Below are positions 1 through 7,337 of a DNA stretch of 10,571 bases, piece by piece. Numbering within the stretch: position 1 is the stretch's first letter; every line of letters begins with the position of its first letter. The translations under genes and the position numbers were made by a program. The stretch is from Thoreauomyces humboldtii. Taxonomy: Eukaryota; Chytridiomycota; Chytridiomycetes; Spizellomycetales; Powellomycetaceae. The notes beneath the pieces were generated by a model. That model ran no database searches. It had not been told where the DNA came from and saw only the letters and a program-made list of their open reading frames with translations. The stretch lies in the NCBI GenBank assembly GCA_027596035.1, contig JADGJA010000798.1, positions 1-10,571 of the forward strand, read 5' to 3'.

Positions 1-43
1 CCCCTCCTCACACATCTCATCGCATCGCTCCTTTCCCGCTCCA

Positions 44-1285
44 ATGACAATGACCCCCAGCATTAGCATCATAGGAGGAGGCCCCGGAGGACTCACCCTC
101 GCCCGCATCCTCCAGGTCAAGAACATCCCATTCACAGTCTACGAACACGAAGCATCCTCCTCCGTCCGAACCCAAGGCGGGACCCTCGACCTGCACCAGG
201 AGACGGGTCAGAAGGCCCTCGAGGTGGCAGGTCTCACGGCAGAGTTCCTCAAGCACGCTCGAGGGGAAGGAGAGGACACGCGCATCCTGTCGTCCGACGG
301 CGTCATCCACTACGACGAGGTCAACGACGATCCCGACTTTGTCCCCACCCGACCCGAGATCGACCGTGGAGACCTGAGAAAGATCCTACTCGACAGCATC
401 GACCCGGCGAGCATCAAGTGGGGCAAGGCCCTCGTGGAGGTCAAGGAGTCGGTGGACGGGAACCACGTCCTTCACTTCAAGGACGGATCCACGACCACGG
501 CGGACCTGGTCGTGGGATGCGACGGTGCGTGGTCTCGGGTCCGTCCCCTCATCTCCGCCCACAGACCCGTCTACAGCGGCGTCACCTACATCGAGATGCA
601 CCTCAACGACGTGTCCGTCCGACATCCCGACATCCAAAAGTTCGTCGGAAGGGGCACGCTCTTCGCGTGCGGTGACAACAGGGCCCTCATCGCCCAGGTC
701 AACGGCAACGACAGGATCCGCACGTACGCCATGATCCGATGCGACGAAAAGTACGCCAAGGAGACCACGTTCGTCGGCATGACTCCCGACCAGGAAAAGT
801 CCGTGGTCTTGGGTCACTTTGAGGGATGGGACGCGTCCCTCACCCGTCTGATCATGGACTCGGAACCCGGGTTCGTCACGAGACCTCTCTACGAACTTCC
901 TCACGATGCTCTCACCTGGGATCACGTACCGAACGTCACCTTGATCGGCGATGCTGCCCATCTCATGCTTCCCAGCGGTGAAGGCGTCAACCTGGCCATG
1001 CTGTGAGTTTCTCCTATCCCACTCCTGCATCTCAAACTTTCTTCTAAACATTACTGCTCTCCTCACAGTGACGCCATGGAACTCGCACTCTCCATCGCCT
1101 CAAGCCCCGAGGACCTCGACGCAGCCGCTCGCAGATACGAAGAGGCCACCTTCAAGTGGACAAAGGACAAGAGCGTGGAGTCGAAGGAGACGCTCGACAT
1201 GCTCCTCGAACCAGAGGGTCCCAAGCAAGCACTCGAGTTCTTCAGGTCCATGATGGGCGGAGGACCCCCGTTGTCTCTGGAATAA
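44..1285 (+). CDS. FAD-dependent monooxygenase, TetX-like (two exons)
   Basis: Flavoprotein hydroxylase that would use FAD and NAD(P)H to hydroxylate a small organic substrate; the substrate cannot be told. Exons are 44-1002 and 1069-1285. The 66-base intron (GTGAGT..ACAG, CTAAAC branch-like site near 1044) restores the frame across the conserved block, giving 391 residues, normal for the family. Visible motifs: the Rossmann GGGPGG at residues 11-16, with E34 at the end of the second strand for the FAD ribose; GGTLDLH at 45-51, very like bacterial TetX enzymes; the IDRGDLR segment at 106-112; the DG motif CDGAWSR at 159-165; and the GD motif LIGDAAHLM at 300-308, followed by GEGVNLAMLDA. The Rossmann motif lies right at the N-terminus, so the start is probably complete; ATG at 44 is used, with an in-frame ATG at 50 as alternative. 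No biosynthetic neighbours are seen. TetX likeness is by motif only and does not show tetracycline activity. Confidence 0.93.
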
Positions 1286-1735
1286 ATGGACACCTCGTCC
1301 AAGACAGAGACACATACCTCAATACCCGCTGTCCGTCATTCGCTTTCCTTTCTTGTTTTTCGATCCCATGCTTTCAGTACACAATACATTACAATACACA
1401 CCTTTTTGAGCACTTTTACTCCGTGAGCACCTTGCACGTGTCGCATGCTTGTAAGAATCCTTCCCGCCGTTCCTGGTCGGGTTAGATGCATGTTGTACAG
1501 CCCTCATACGTGGCGGTCAGTGTTTCGCGGAAGCGGACCTTTTTTTTTCGAAGGGCTCAGCCAGCGGCAACAGGCGTACAGTATTTAGGCAGCGCTGGCC
1601 ATCTCTCTCCCCCGCTCGCCCACCACACACACACATATCTCTTCCAAAAAGCGTTCGTTTCTGTCTACCGTCCGCCGTCCATCATCACCAATTCACCCCA
1701 ACGTCATCCATTACAAGTCTTTTATACCAACAGAA
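1286..1735. other. Intergenic region: 3' UTR of monooxygenase and promoter of MPO1-like gene
   Basis: These 450 bases between two same-strand genes hold no supported gene. Visible items are an E-box CACGTG at 1435-1440, a run of T near 1540 and a pyrimidine-rich, AC-rich leader from about 1600 to the ATG at 1736. No convincing TATA box or poly(A) signal could be chosen. The open frames here have no coding-like composition. Confidence 0.6.
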
Positions 1736-2437
1736 ATGTCACCGTCAGCGCCCACGACCCGACCACCACCGACCGACCCGACCCTTCTCGGAACGCTCTC
1801 GAAACGATCTCCAAACTTCGTGAACGCATCCACCCTCCTCTCGGAACTCGCCTTCGTGTCCTGGTTCCACTCGTCGAGCCACAACCAGCGTCTCCACATC
1901 CTGTCCGTAGGGTTCGGCCTCGCCCTCCTGTCCGCTTCCCTCGCATCCATCCCAATATCCATCCCCATGTTCACTTCTTTGGGAATGACGTTCCTCATCC
2001 CGAGTCTGTACGTCGTGTACTTCACGTACCTGATACCGAGGACGTTCCACCTGTCGGTCGTCTACATGGGCGTCGTGGGATGTCTCGGCCTCGTCCTCTC
2101 CTCCAACGGTCCGTTCTCGTCCCGTTCCGGGTACGGCGGTGGAGGATGGACGTGGACGATCGCGACTCTCTCGGTGGCGATCCTCTCGTTCGTGATGCAG
2201 GGGACGGGCCACGTGGTGTTCGAGGCCAAGAGACCCGCCTTTCGGTTGTTCGAGGCGGGAGTCACGGCTCCGTTCGCCACCGTGCTTTGGACGGCCAGGT
2301 TGGTGGGAGCGGGAGGTGGGGTCGCGGACGAGGTGTTGGAGTTGGCGGAGGGTCTGGCAAGGGATCCTGTTTTCGTCAGGGAGTTTGTGGTCAAGAATGT
2401 TCCTGGTGCCTTGGACGAGCAGCGGAAGGTGGAATGA
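1736..2437 (+). CDS. MPO1: Mpo1-like (DUF962/YGL010w) 2-hydroxy fatty acid dioxygenase
   Basis: Single-exon gene for a 233-residue membrane protein of the Mpo1 family. In yeast, Mpo1 is an Fe(II)-dependent ER dioxygenase that shortens 2-hydroxy fatty acids by one carbon during phytosphingosine breakdown (family knowledge). The two family signatures are visible. The first is the N-terminal H-x4-N-x3-H pattern (H45, N50, H54), followed by a hydrophobic segment. The second is the Q-x2-GH-x2-FE-x2-RPA pattern (Q155, G158-H159, F162-E163, R166-P167). Hydrophobic segments fall at about 53-73, 77-100, 105-122 and 140-154, consistent with several membrane passes. The first 30 residues are Pro/Thr-rich and probably disordered. 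An extra Gly/Ser-rich loop lies at about 122-138. Start: ATG in the context CAGAAATG after a pyrimidine-rich leader. The family call is firm; enzymatic activity is inferred. Confidence 0.86.
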   Translation: MSPSAPTTRPPPTDPTLLGTLSKRSPNFVNASTLLSELAFVSWFHSSSHNQRLHILSVGFGLALLSASLASIPISIPMFTSLGMTFLIPSLYVVYFTYLIPRTFHLSVVYMGVVGCLGLVLSSNGPFSSRSGYGGGGWTWTIATLSVAILSFVMQGTGHVVFEAKRPAFRLFEAGVTAPFATVLWTARLVGAGGGVADEVLELAEGLARDPVFVREFVVKNVPGALDEQRKVE

Positions 2438-2726
2438 AAAGAACCATCCTTTTGTTTTTTCAGTAGAAGTGCGAGAAAAGAGACAGCGGTATCTCAATGG
2501 GAAGGACTACGGATTTACAAACAGACTGGATGATGGTAGGGGTTCTATCTCTTACCCTGAGGGTCAAACGATGCAGGGGAAATACATTAGTACAGCTGCT
2601 AATTCTCCGTAAACCCGGGTCCTGTCCGTTCGGTCCTGATCTAATGTTTCACTAGCACAGTAACAGACATGACAAGCAGAGGGCAATGACCGCGAGCGAT
2701 TCACGAAGTGATGCGGTAACTCTTAG

Positions 2727-2764
2727 CGTTTCGCACTTCTGACCGTCCGGTACGATGCGAAACG
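2727..2764. repeat. Inverted repeat, 9-base arms
   Basis: CGTTTCGCA at 2727-2735 is matched perfectly by TGCGAAACG at 2756-2764 with a 20-base spacer. The spacer itself contains ACCG/CGGT arms at 2742-2751. TACGATG occurs twice, at 2751-2757 and 2765-2771. This could be a hairpin in the 3' UTR or an operator-like site; the function is unknown. Confidence 0.5.
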
Positions 2765-2852
2765 TACGATGAATGTTAACACTTAAATATGATCCTCGTC
2801 GTCGCTTTTAAGATGACGAATCAGTCCAGTCCAACAACACGCTTCGCCCGAC

Positions 2853-2864
2853 GAACGCGCGTTC
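2853..2864. repeat. Perfect 12-base palindrome
   Basis: GAACGCGCGTTC is self-complementary over all 12 bases. It may be a dimeric protein-binding site or chance in GC-rich sequence. Confidence 0.4.
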
Positions 2865-3112
2865 ACCTAAGGTCAAAACCCTGTCCTATGGAAAGCAAAA
2901 CAAGGAGACCGATGTCCACCATCGCCAGCTTACCTTGCTCTATCTCTTCCCACGATCACGGAAAATTATTTATGGATTGGGACCGCGACTGTGCTGCGCC
3001 TGCGAACGCGACCGCCTAATGGAAGAACGAAAACCGCAGGTGAGGGCGCTCAAGCCCTATAGAACTCATCCGCACCACCTACTTTCTGAGCTTGGAGCCG
3101 ACTTTCCGACGA

Positions 3113-3150
3113 GGATGATTGAACGCTTCGATTTGCCGTTCCAATCATCT
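3113..3150. repeat. Bulged hairpin in intergenic gap
   Basis: GATGATT (3114-3120) plus GAACG (3121-3125) pairs with CGTTC (3137-3141) plus AATCATC (3143-3149). This gives 12 Watson-Crick pairs, one bulged C at 3142, a closing G-T wobble and an 11-base loop. It is structurally strong but of unknown role. Confidence 0.5.
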
Positions 3151-3663
3151 GCCTGAAGACGACGAGAGTGAGTCCGGCAAGTCATGAGATGTGCTCATAT
3201 ACGCTCGATGCATCCAGCAAAGGAAACCCGCGTCGCGACGAGCGAAGGAAATCGAACCCGTCAGTCGCGAAAGAACCAAAGAAAAGAAAGAGCACAATGA
3301 AACAAAGTCCGAGCCAAAGAAACGACCAACATCAAAACGTCACAAACCGGCTTCTTTCCCGTCGTCGCGCGTCAGAAGTAAGAGAAACAGATGTCGAGAA
3401 AGAGTGCGTGACTCCTTTCTCCAGCGCACCCAAAGGAACCGTCTTCGAAAGGGTCGAGTTGAACCGGAACACCTCTTCGGGTGTCCCTATCGGGTTCTTT
3501 CGTCCGATGAAAGGGGTTCCGGGCCGCGAGCCTTCCGAGTGATGTGTTTCCTTTTCTTCATGCGAAACGAGCAGGGCGGAAGACGTTTTCGAAGTGTTGC
3601 GATGCCGCGAATTCGAAAAGACACGGTACTTGAGACTCGACGAATCGGTATCTGATGGGTAGT

Positions 3664-3693
3664 TTCTTCCGTTGTTGAGAAACAACGGAGGGC
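3664..3693. repeat. Hairpin with GNRA-type tetraloop
   Basis: TCCGTTGTT (3668-3676) and AACAACGGA (3681-3689) form nine perfect pairs around the loop GAGA at 3677-3680, which fits GNRA on the plus strand. The stem extends outward with a wobble, a C-G pair (3666/3691) and two more wobbles. Loop and wobbles favour a plus-strand RNA. It lies about 165 bases downstream of the stop of the minus-strand gene. Confidence 0.5.
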
Positions 3694-3858
3694 AAGGTTT
3701 GGTATTAGCGACAAGGTGACAAGAGAAAAAAGGCGCAAGAGTCACGGCACTGCCTGACAACTTCCATCCCAAAAAAAGAGAGAAGGCCGAGAAAGCTCCA
3801 GGTATCATCTAAACTATGAAAGGATCTGCCTTCCGGGTGGGTTGGTGTGGTTTTGATG

Positions 3859-4764
3859 TTACAGCATGCTGTCCAGTCCGTGTAGAACCGATCGTATAGG
3901 TCTCCGCCCCGAGAAAGTGCTGAAGGTGACCCGTTTATCGGCCGGAACGTTGTCTTGAGGGTACTGCCACTGGACAATGGCGGGAGTGCTGTAGTCTGCG
4001 TCCGAGTAGTCTTCGTCTTCGTCCGTCTCGTCTTCCGTTTCGTCGTTGCTATCGAACGTCGAATCCAGGACCATGTCGGCGAACACGTCGTCAAGGACGG
4101 CATCGAGATCTTCATCGCATGGGCTTGCATGCGATACTTGGACGGCGGGAGATGATGGTGATGGTGACACGTGCATTTGAGAAAGGGAGGTGGCGAGCGC
4201 TGATGCTAGTGATGGTTCCTCAACGACTGACGAAGGTTCCGGGACAGCGATGACGAGGTCGGGAGAGAAGGAGCGAGAGAGCGGAGACGGTCGATAGAAG
4301 TCCCCACGTCGAAGAGGGGTAGGGCGTCCGCCGTAAGGATGACTTGCCCTTCGTCTGTTTGGGTTTGTTGCTTTTCGGTTGCCCTTGCCGAAGCGGGTCT
4401 TCTGGCTAACACCATTTTCCGGACCTTTCCGAAAGGATCGAGGAACCGCGGGTGCTGGCGATGGATGCCGCCGAGGCTTGCCAGATGAAAGCTTGAACTG
4501 AGAAGGCCGGGCGACGAACCGTGGTGGCAGAGCCGTCCTGTATTCGGTCGGAACAAAGAAGGTGGCTGCAACAGGAGGAGGAAAGTGTGCAACACCGGAT
4601 GGGCGAGCAAATAGCGGATTGAATGTGGGCGGCAACGACCCTCCTGGTGGTAGATTCCGAGCCGATGACCGTCGCTTCTGAGAGTTATACCGTTGCTTTT
4701 GGTGAAAGCGTTGTATTGCTACAGGCGGGAGAACCGGCGCGGTCGATTGTAAGGAGGCTGACAT
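3859..4764 (-). CDS. Unrecognised Ser/Pro-rich disordered protein with acidic stretch and RVxF motif
   Basis: From the first in-frame ATG (4764) this gives 301 residues with no fold I recognise. The N-terminal two thirds are rich in Pro, Ser, Arg and Lys. Next comes an acidic region at about 218-260 with runs of Asp and Glu. The C-terminus carries KRVTF, matching the RVxF docking motif of protein phosphatase 1 partners, then an RRPIRSVL segment. The composition is protein-like and unlike the flanking spacer, so I take it as real. The frame is open for another 108 bases upstream without an ATG. An upstream 5' exon is possible: a donor GGTAAGC near 4877 and an acceptor TTTGCCAG ending at 4792 would make a 5' UTR intron. 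Alternatively an exon beginning at ATG 5177 joins in frame using the weak donor GTAGAA at 4991. The true N-terminus is therefore unsettled, and the PP1 link is inference. Confidence 0.55.
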   Translation of the reverse strand: MSASLQSTAPVLPPVAIQRFHQKQRYNSQKRRSSARNLPPGGSLPPTFNPLFARPSGVAHFPPPVAATFFVPTEYRTALPPRFVARPSQFKLSSGKPRRHPSPAPAVPRSFRKGPENGVSQKTRFGKGNRKATNPNRRRASHPYGGRPTPLRRGDFYRPSPLSRSFSPDLVIAVPEPSSVVEEPSLASALATSLSQMHVSPSPSSPAVQVSHASPCDEDLDAVLDDVFADMVLDSTFDSNDETEDETDEDEDYSDADYSTPAIVQWQYPQDNVPADKRVTFSTFSGRRPIRSVLHGLDSML

Positions 4765-5596
4765 GTACGTGAACGGGGAAGAGGGCGCGGCCTGGCAAAG
4801 ACGACAAAAGGTAGGAATGAGGATGATGGCTACAGATAGGTGATGTTGTCTTCGGGATGTGTGCTCGAGCAAGCTTACCAGAAGGGGTGAGGAGGAATGG
4901 TGGAAGACCGTGGGAATTCAGGTGTGGAGCGGGAGGGTGGTTCAGGCGTGGGAAACTTGGGAATGTTGCCAGCGGATTGTTTGGATTCTACCGACAGAGA
5001 GAGGATGGGAGCACTGGCTTGCCTGGAGAGGCCCGGGCTAGGACGATGCTTGGAGGAGAGGAGGGGCTGCCTGAAGGGGAGGTGGGTGCAGTATGGGTAC
5101 AGCAATGTCTCTGGGTGTGTGTGTGCGTGGAAATGTTTGCGGTTTCTGAGGGGGGGGGGGGAATGGGGGCAGGACATAAAAAAAAAAAAATATGTATTTT
5201 TGGAGGAGAGAGGGGGACGAGAGAGGAGAGAGAGAGAGGAGGGGCAAGCAACGCGTCAGCAGACCCCCCTGGTCCTGGGACAACAAAGGGAGAATTTTTG
5301 GAGCTGCATAGAACTGCGTGCGCTGCTTCTGGTTCCATGTGGCTGGTGGCTTGGCTCCAGGCTTGGCTGTGCATTTTTCATCGATTCTCGACAGCTGAGT
5401 GTCAGCACTCAGCTCTGGACTCAGCAACTAGCTGGAGGCATCGCCAGGCTCGCGTGCACTTGGAGAGAAATCCCAACAATTGAAAGCGCAAGACGTTGCA
5501 TCAAGGCAGCGATCCGTGGCTTTGAGAGTGCGAGGGAGCAACCATGGCAGAGTTTGCCAGCATGCCTGCCGTTGCCGTCTCTTTGCAGAGTGATGT
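4765..5596 (-). promoter_or_regulatory. Upstream region of the 3859-4764 gene, with pyrimidine tracts
   Basis: This lies between two minus-strand genes and should hold the 3' UTR of the C-CAP gene and the promoter and 5' UTR of the next gene. Read on the minus strand it runs through CT repeats (about 5240-5210), T13 (5190-5178), C12 (5161-5150) and CA repeats (about 5127-5113). Pyrimidine-rich leaders are common in fungal promoters. Several minus frames are open only because pyrimidine-rich DNA lacks stop codons. An ATG at 5177 directly follows the T13 run and could start an upstream exon or a short upstream frame. Confidence 0.5.
5113..5240. repeat. Cluster of homopolymer and dinucleotide runs
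   Basis: On the plus strand there are GT repeats (about 5113-5127), G12 (5150-5161), A13 (5178-5190) and GA-rich repeats (about 5208-5240), all within 130 bases. They are prone to length change and to sequencing error. Confidence 0.85.
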
Positions 5597-6145
5597 CTAT
5601 CTGACCGGAGTTTCCGGTTCCTCCTCTCCCTCTAATTCGTCTCCGTACAGGTTGCTCCTCACGGTCTTCCACGTTCCATCGGAACAACTCGTACGCAGCC
5701 TCCACGGCGTGAGACCCTGCTCGAGCCGAGAGTCATCCACGATGATGGACTCGCCGTGCAGCTTGATCTTGGCACACCTCGTCGTGTAGACGGTCCATCC
5801 CACTGGAACGTCCAACGAGACGTCGGTGCTGTCGTCAACGGTGACGGTGCCTGCGACGCTGTCCTCCGAGGGTGCCCTGACCACGAGCGTCACGTCCGAG
5901 CACGAGATGATCTCCACAGTCGCCACAACCGCACCGACCGTCACCTGGGTTCCCTCCGAACACCGTTCGATCTGCACAACGGCGGCCTTGGCGGGCGTGA
6001 GGTCGACCTTGGTGGAGCGACAGTGGGACACGAAGAAGGGCACCGGCGTGCGGGACGTCGGCGCTACAATGTCCTGACCCGAGATCTTCTCGTAGGTTAT
6101 GCGTTGAGGCCGAGAGTTGAGAAGTGAGAACATGTTCACGTCCAT
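5597..6145 (-). CDS. Stand-alone C-CAP/cofactor C-like beta-helix protein
   Basis: A 182-residue protein from ATG 6145; the frame is also open to a GTG at 6154, and a second ATG lies at residue 5. Residues about 35-130 show the right-handed beta-helix pattern of the C-CAP/CARP fold found at the C-terminus of cyclase-associated protein and in tubulin cofactor C. Short V/I-rich strands alternate with turns, and cysteines recur at 42, 62 and 82 exactly 20 residues apart, as in stacked rungs. The segment ATVEIISCSDVTLVV (75-89) closely matches the CAP rung SVEIINCKSVKLQV (family knowledge). The tail from 165 is acidic. The N-terminal cyclase- and actin-binding parts of full CAP (about 500 residues) are absent, and the neighbouring divergent gene leaves little room for them. 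The call rests on pattern recognition. The role, in actin or tubulin handling, is inferred. Confidence 0.68.
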   Translation of the reverse strand: MDVNMFSLLNSRPQRITYEKISGQDIVAPTSRTPVPFFVSHCRSTKVDLTPAKAAVVQIERCSEGTQVTVGAVVATVEIISCSDVTLVVRAPSEDSVAGTVTVDDSTDVSLDVPVGWTVYTTRCAKIKLHGESIIVDDSRLEQGLTPWRLRTSCSDGTWKTVRSNLYGDELEGEEEPETPVR

Positions 6146-6518
6146 GCTTGACACGTGCGACGGGGGAATGAGGGATGAGAGAGCCGATGAAAGGATACGT
6201 GCGATACTTTACACGGTCGAGAAAAGGATGCGTGCGGATGCATTCCATGGAGCGGCAGTTCGAGGCCAGTCAACAATCACCGTGCAGCTGGGAAGCTGTG
6301 ATTGCATGCATAGCCACTGACCGCGCACGGGAGAAGGGCTGGCGCCCAAATGCCCAAATGCTGACAGGCAAGGAAGTGGGACGCGATGGGAAGGACGAGG
6401 GAGCGTGAGAAAAAGGGGCAAACGCGTTCTCCCTCACACCTGCCACATACAAATCGCCATTGCACCGACCGTAACCATCTTCAGACTTCTCCCCGAGACT
6501 CGTCACCCACTACCAACA
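6146..6518. promoter_or_regulatory. Shared divergent promoter of C-CAP and stathmin-like genes
   Basis: 373 bases separate the two start codons. Visible elements are an E-box CACGTG at 6152-6157, just upstream of the C-CAP ATG; a palindromic TGCATGCA near 6304; a tandem 8-mer GCCCAAAT at 6344-6351 and 6352-6359; and AACGCGTT at 6421-6428, containing the ACGCGT core of MBF (MCB) sites, about 90 bases before the stathmin-like ATG. ACGCGT also occurs by chance in coding DNA here (831-836, near 9998), so weight on it is low. The plus-strand leader before 6519 is CA/CT-rich, ending in ACCAACAATGG. Confidence 0.55.
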
Positions 6519-7337
6519 ATGGCCGCCACTTCCTTCGCCTTCGCCATCACACTCGCCGAGGACGGCACCACCCTCGCTCCACTCGATGCCTTGCCAGCCC
6601 CAGCACTTTCCCCGGTGCCCGTTCGCAAGCTGACTCCCATTGCCGGCGCACGCGATAGGTAACTTGATCTTAAAGAGTGCTTACTCTTCCTAAAAAAATC
6701 CAAGTCTCACCTTCTTCCGCATCCTTATAGCTTGAGCGGTGAGGACATCCGAAAGCAGTTGGACGACGCTGCCGAGCGCAAGCTGGTATGATCTGCAACG
6801 TTTCGCAAACCGCGTCGTTACGAGCAAGCACTGATCTCCACCGTTTCTTTCCCCTCCTTCCCGACACAGCACTACATCACGCAAAAGGCCGCACGAGCAG
6901 GAGCGGTCGTGTCGGACGCCAAGCAGCGTGCTTCCGTGGTCGAGAAGAATGCGGCAGACGCCCACGATGCGCAGCTGCGCTCCATCTCGGACAAGCTCGA
7001 CGCGGCAGCCACCCTTCGCAACGAGGTGGAACAGACTCGCATGCGCAAGGTCGCCGAACACCTCGAGCTCGTGGAGGAACGTCGTCGTCGCAGCGGGTAA
7101 GTGAAACGCGCGCGCGCAGAACGAGAAAAAATGACGCGGCAGACTGACCGTGGTCGCTCTTCATCCCTCCTCAGCCCACCGTCTCCCTCGCTTTCTCGAA
7201 CCCAGCAGAAGCTGGACGCCGCGGAAGGCCGTCGTCGCGAGCAGGAGCAGGAGCTTTTGGACCGACTCCACGCACACGACGCTCATGCCCGGGACGTTCG
7301 CGAGAAGCGAGCTTCGATGGGAGGAATGGCCATGTGA
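6519..7337 (+). CDS. Stathmin-like coiled-coil protein (four exons)
   Basis: Exons 6519-6658, 6731-6785, 6870-7096 and 7175-7337 join in frame through introns of 72, 84 and 78 bases (GTAACT..TAG, GTATGA..CAG, GTAAGT..CAG), giving 194 residues. The layout matches stathmin, a protein that binds and sequesters tubulin dimers. A short hydrophobic N-terminal strand region (SFAFAITL, 5-12) is followed by a Pro-rich linker to about 45, then SLSGEDIRKQLDDAAERK (47-64), close to stathmin SLEEIQKKLEAAEERR (family knowledge), and then continuous charged helix to about 187. The KLDAA-type unit recurs at 55-61, 107-111 and 153-157; the last, KLDAAEGRRREQEQELL, is again stathmin-like. Spacings are 51 and 46 residues. 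PPSPS at 142-146, at the last splice junction, interrupts the helix. The gene sits head to head with the C-CAP gene. Generic coiled-coil similarity is the main alternative. Confidence 0.65.

Larger units (their letters stand above)
2438..3858. other. Long gap between converging genes, no supported gene
   Basis: About 1.4 kb lies between the stop of the MPO1-like gene (+) and the stop of the 3859-4764 gene (-), so both 3' UTRs should enter it. Open frames exist (for example 3191-3655 + and 3332-3808 -). The plus-strand ones begin with GTG, overlap each other in different frames and lack the G/C-ending codon bias of the real genes here. The plus strand is purine-rich from about 3215 to 3480. 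Inverted repeats stand out at 2727-2764, 3113-3150 and 3666-3691, and there is a 12-base palindrome at 2853-2864. I see no tRNA, rRNA, snRNA or transposon ends. The gap could hold a structured non-coding RNA or only UTR and spacer. Confidence 0.55.

Noticed and set aside
386..1066. Minus-strand frame of 226 codons opposite the monooxygenase
   Set aside because: It lies antisense to a clear FAD enzyme with all its motifs on the plus strand, and has no recognisable domain.
1486..2497. Long overlapping frames on both strands around the MPO1-like gene (1486-2466 +, 1745-2497 -)
   Set aside because: They are shadows of the MPO1-like frame with Arg/Pro/His-rich composition and no domain. The 233-residue frame carries the family signatures.
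3240..3270. Possible minus-strand tRNA T-arm (GGGTTCGATTTCC)
   Set aside because: The base after the loop does not pair as required, and no acceptor stem, D-arm or anticodon arm fits around it.
3191..3655. Lys/Arg-rich plus-strand frame in the gap
   Set aside because: It begins at GTG, follows purine-rich DNA, overlaps another open frame and lacks the codon bias of the neighbouring genes.
3332..3808. 158-codon minus frame with ATG and a hydrophobic start, 50 bases after the stop of the 3859-4764 gene
   Set aside because: The start could resemble a signal peptide, but the remainder has no domain, and the position fits the 3' UTR of the upstream gene. It is kept only as an outside possibility.
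4897..5604. 235-codon plus-strand frame over the simple-repeat region
   Set aside because: It depends on reading through G12 and A13 runs, has Trp/Gly/Glu low-complexity content, and opposes the pyrimidine-rich promoter of a minus-strand gene.
5835..6248. 137-codon minus frame overlapping the C-CAP gene
   Set aside because: It is the alternate frame of the C-CAP coding region. It is Arg/His-rich and lacks the beta-helix periodicity.
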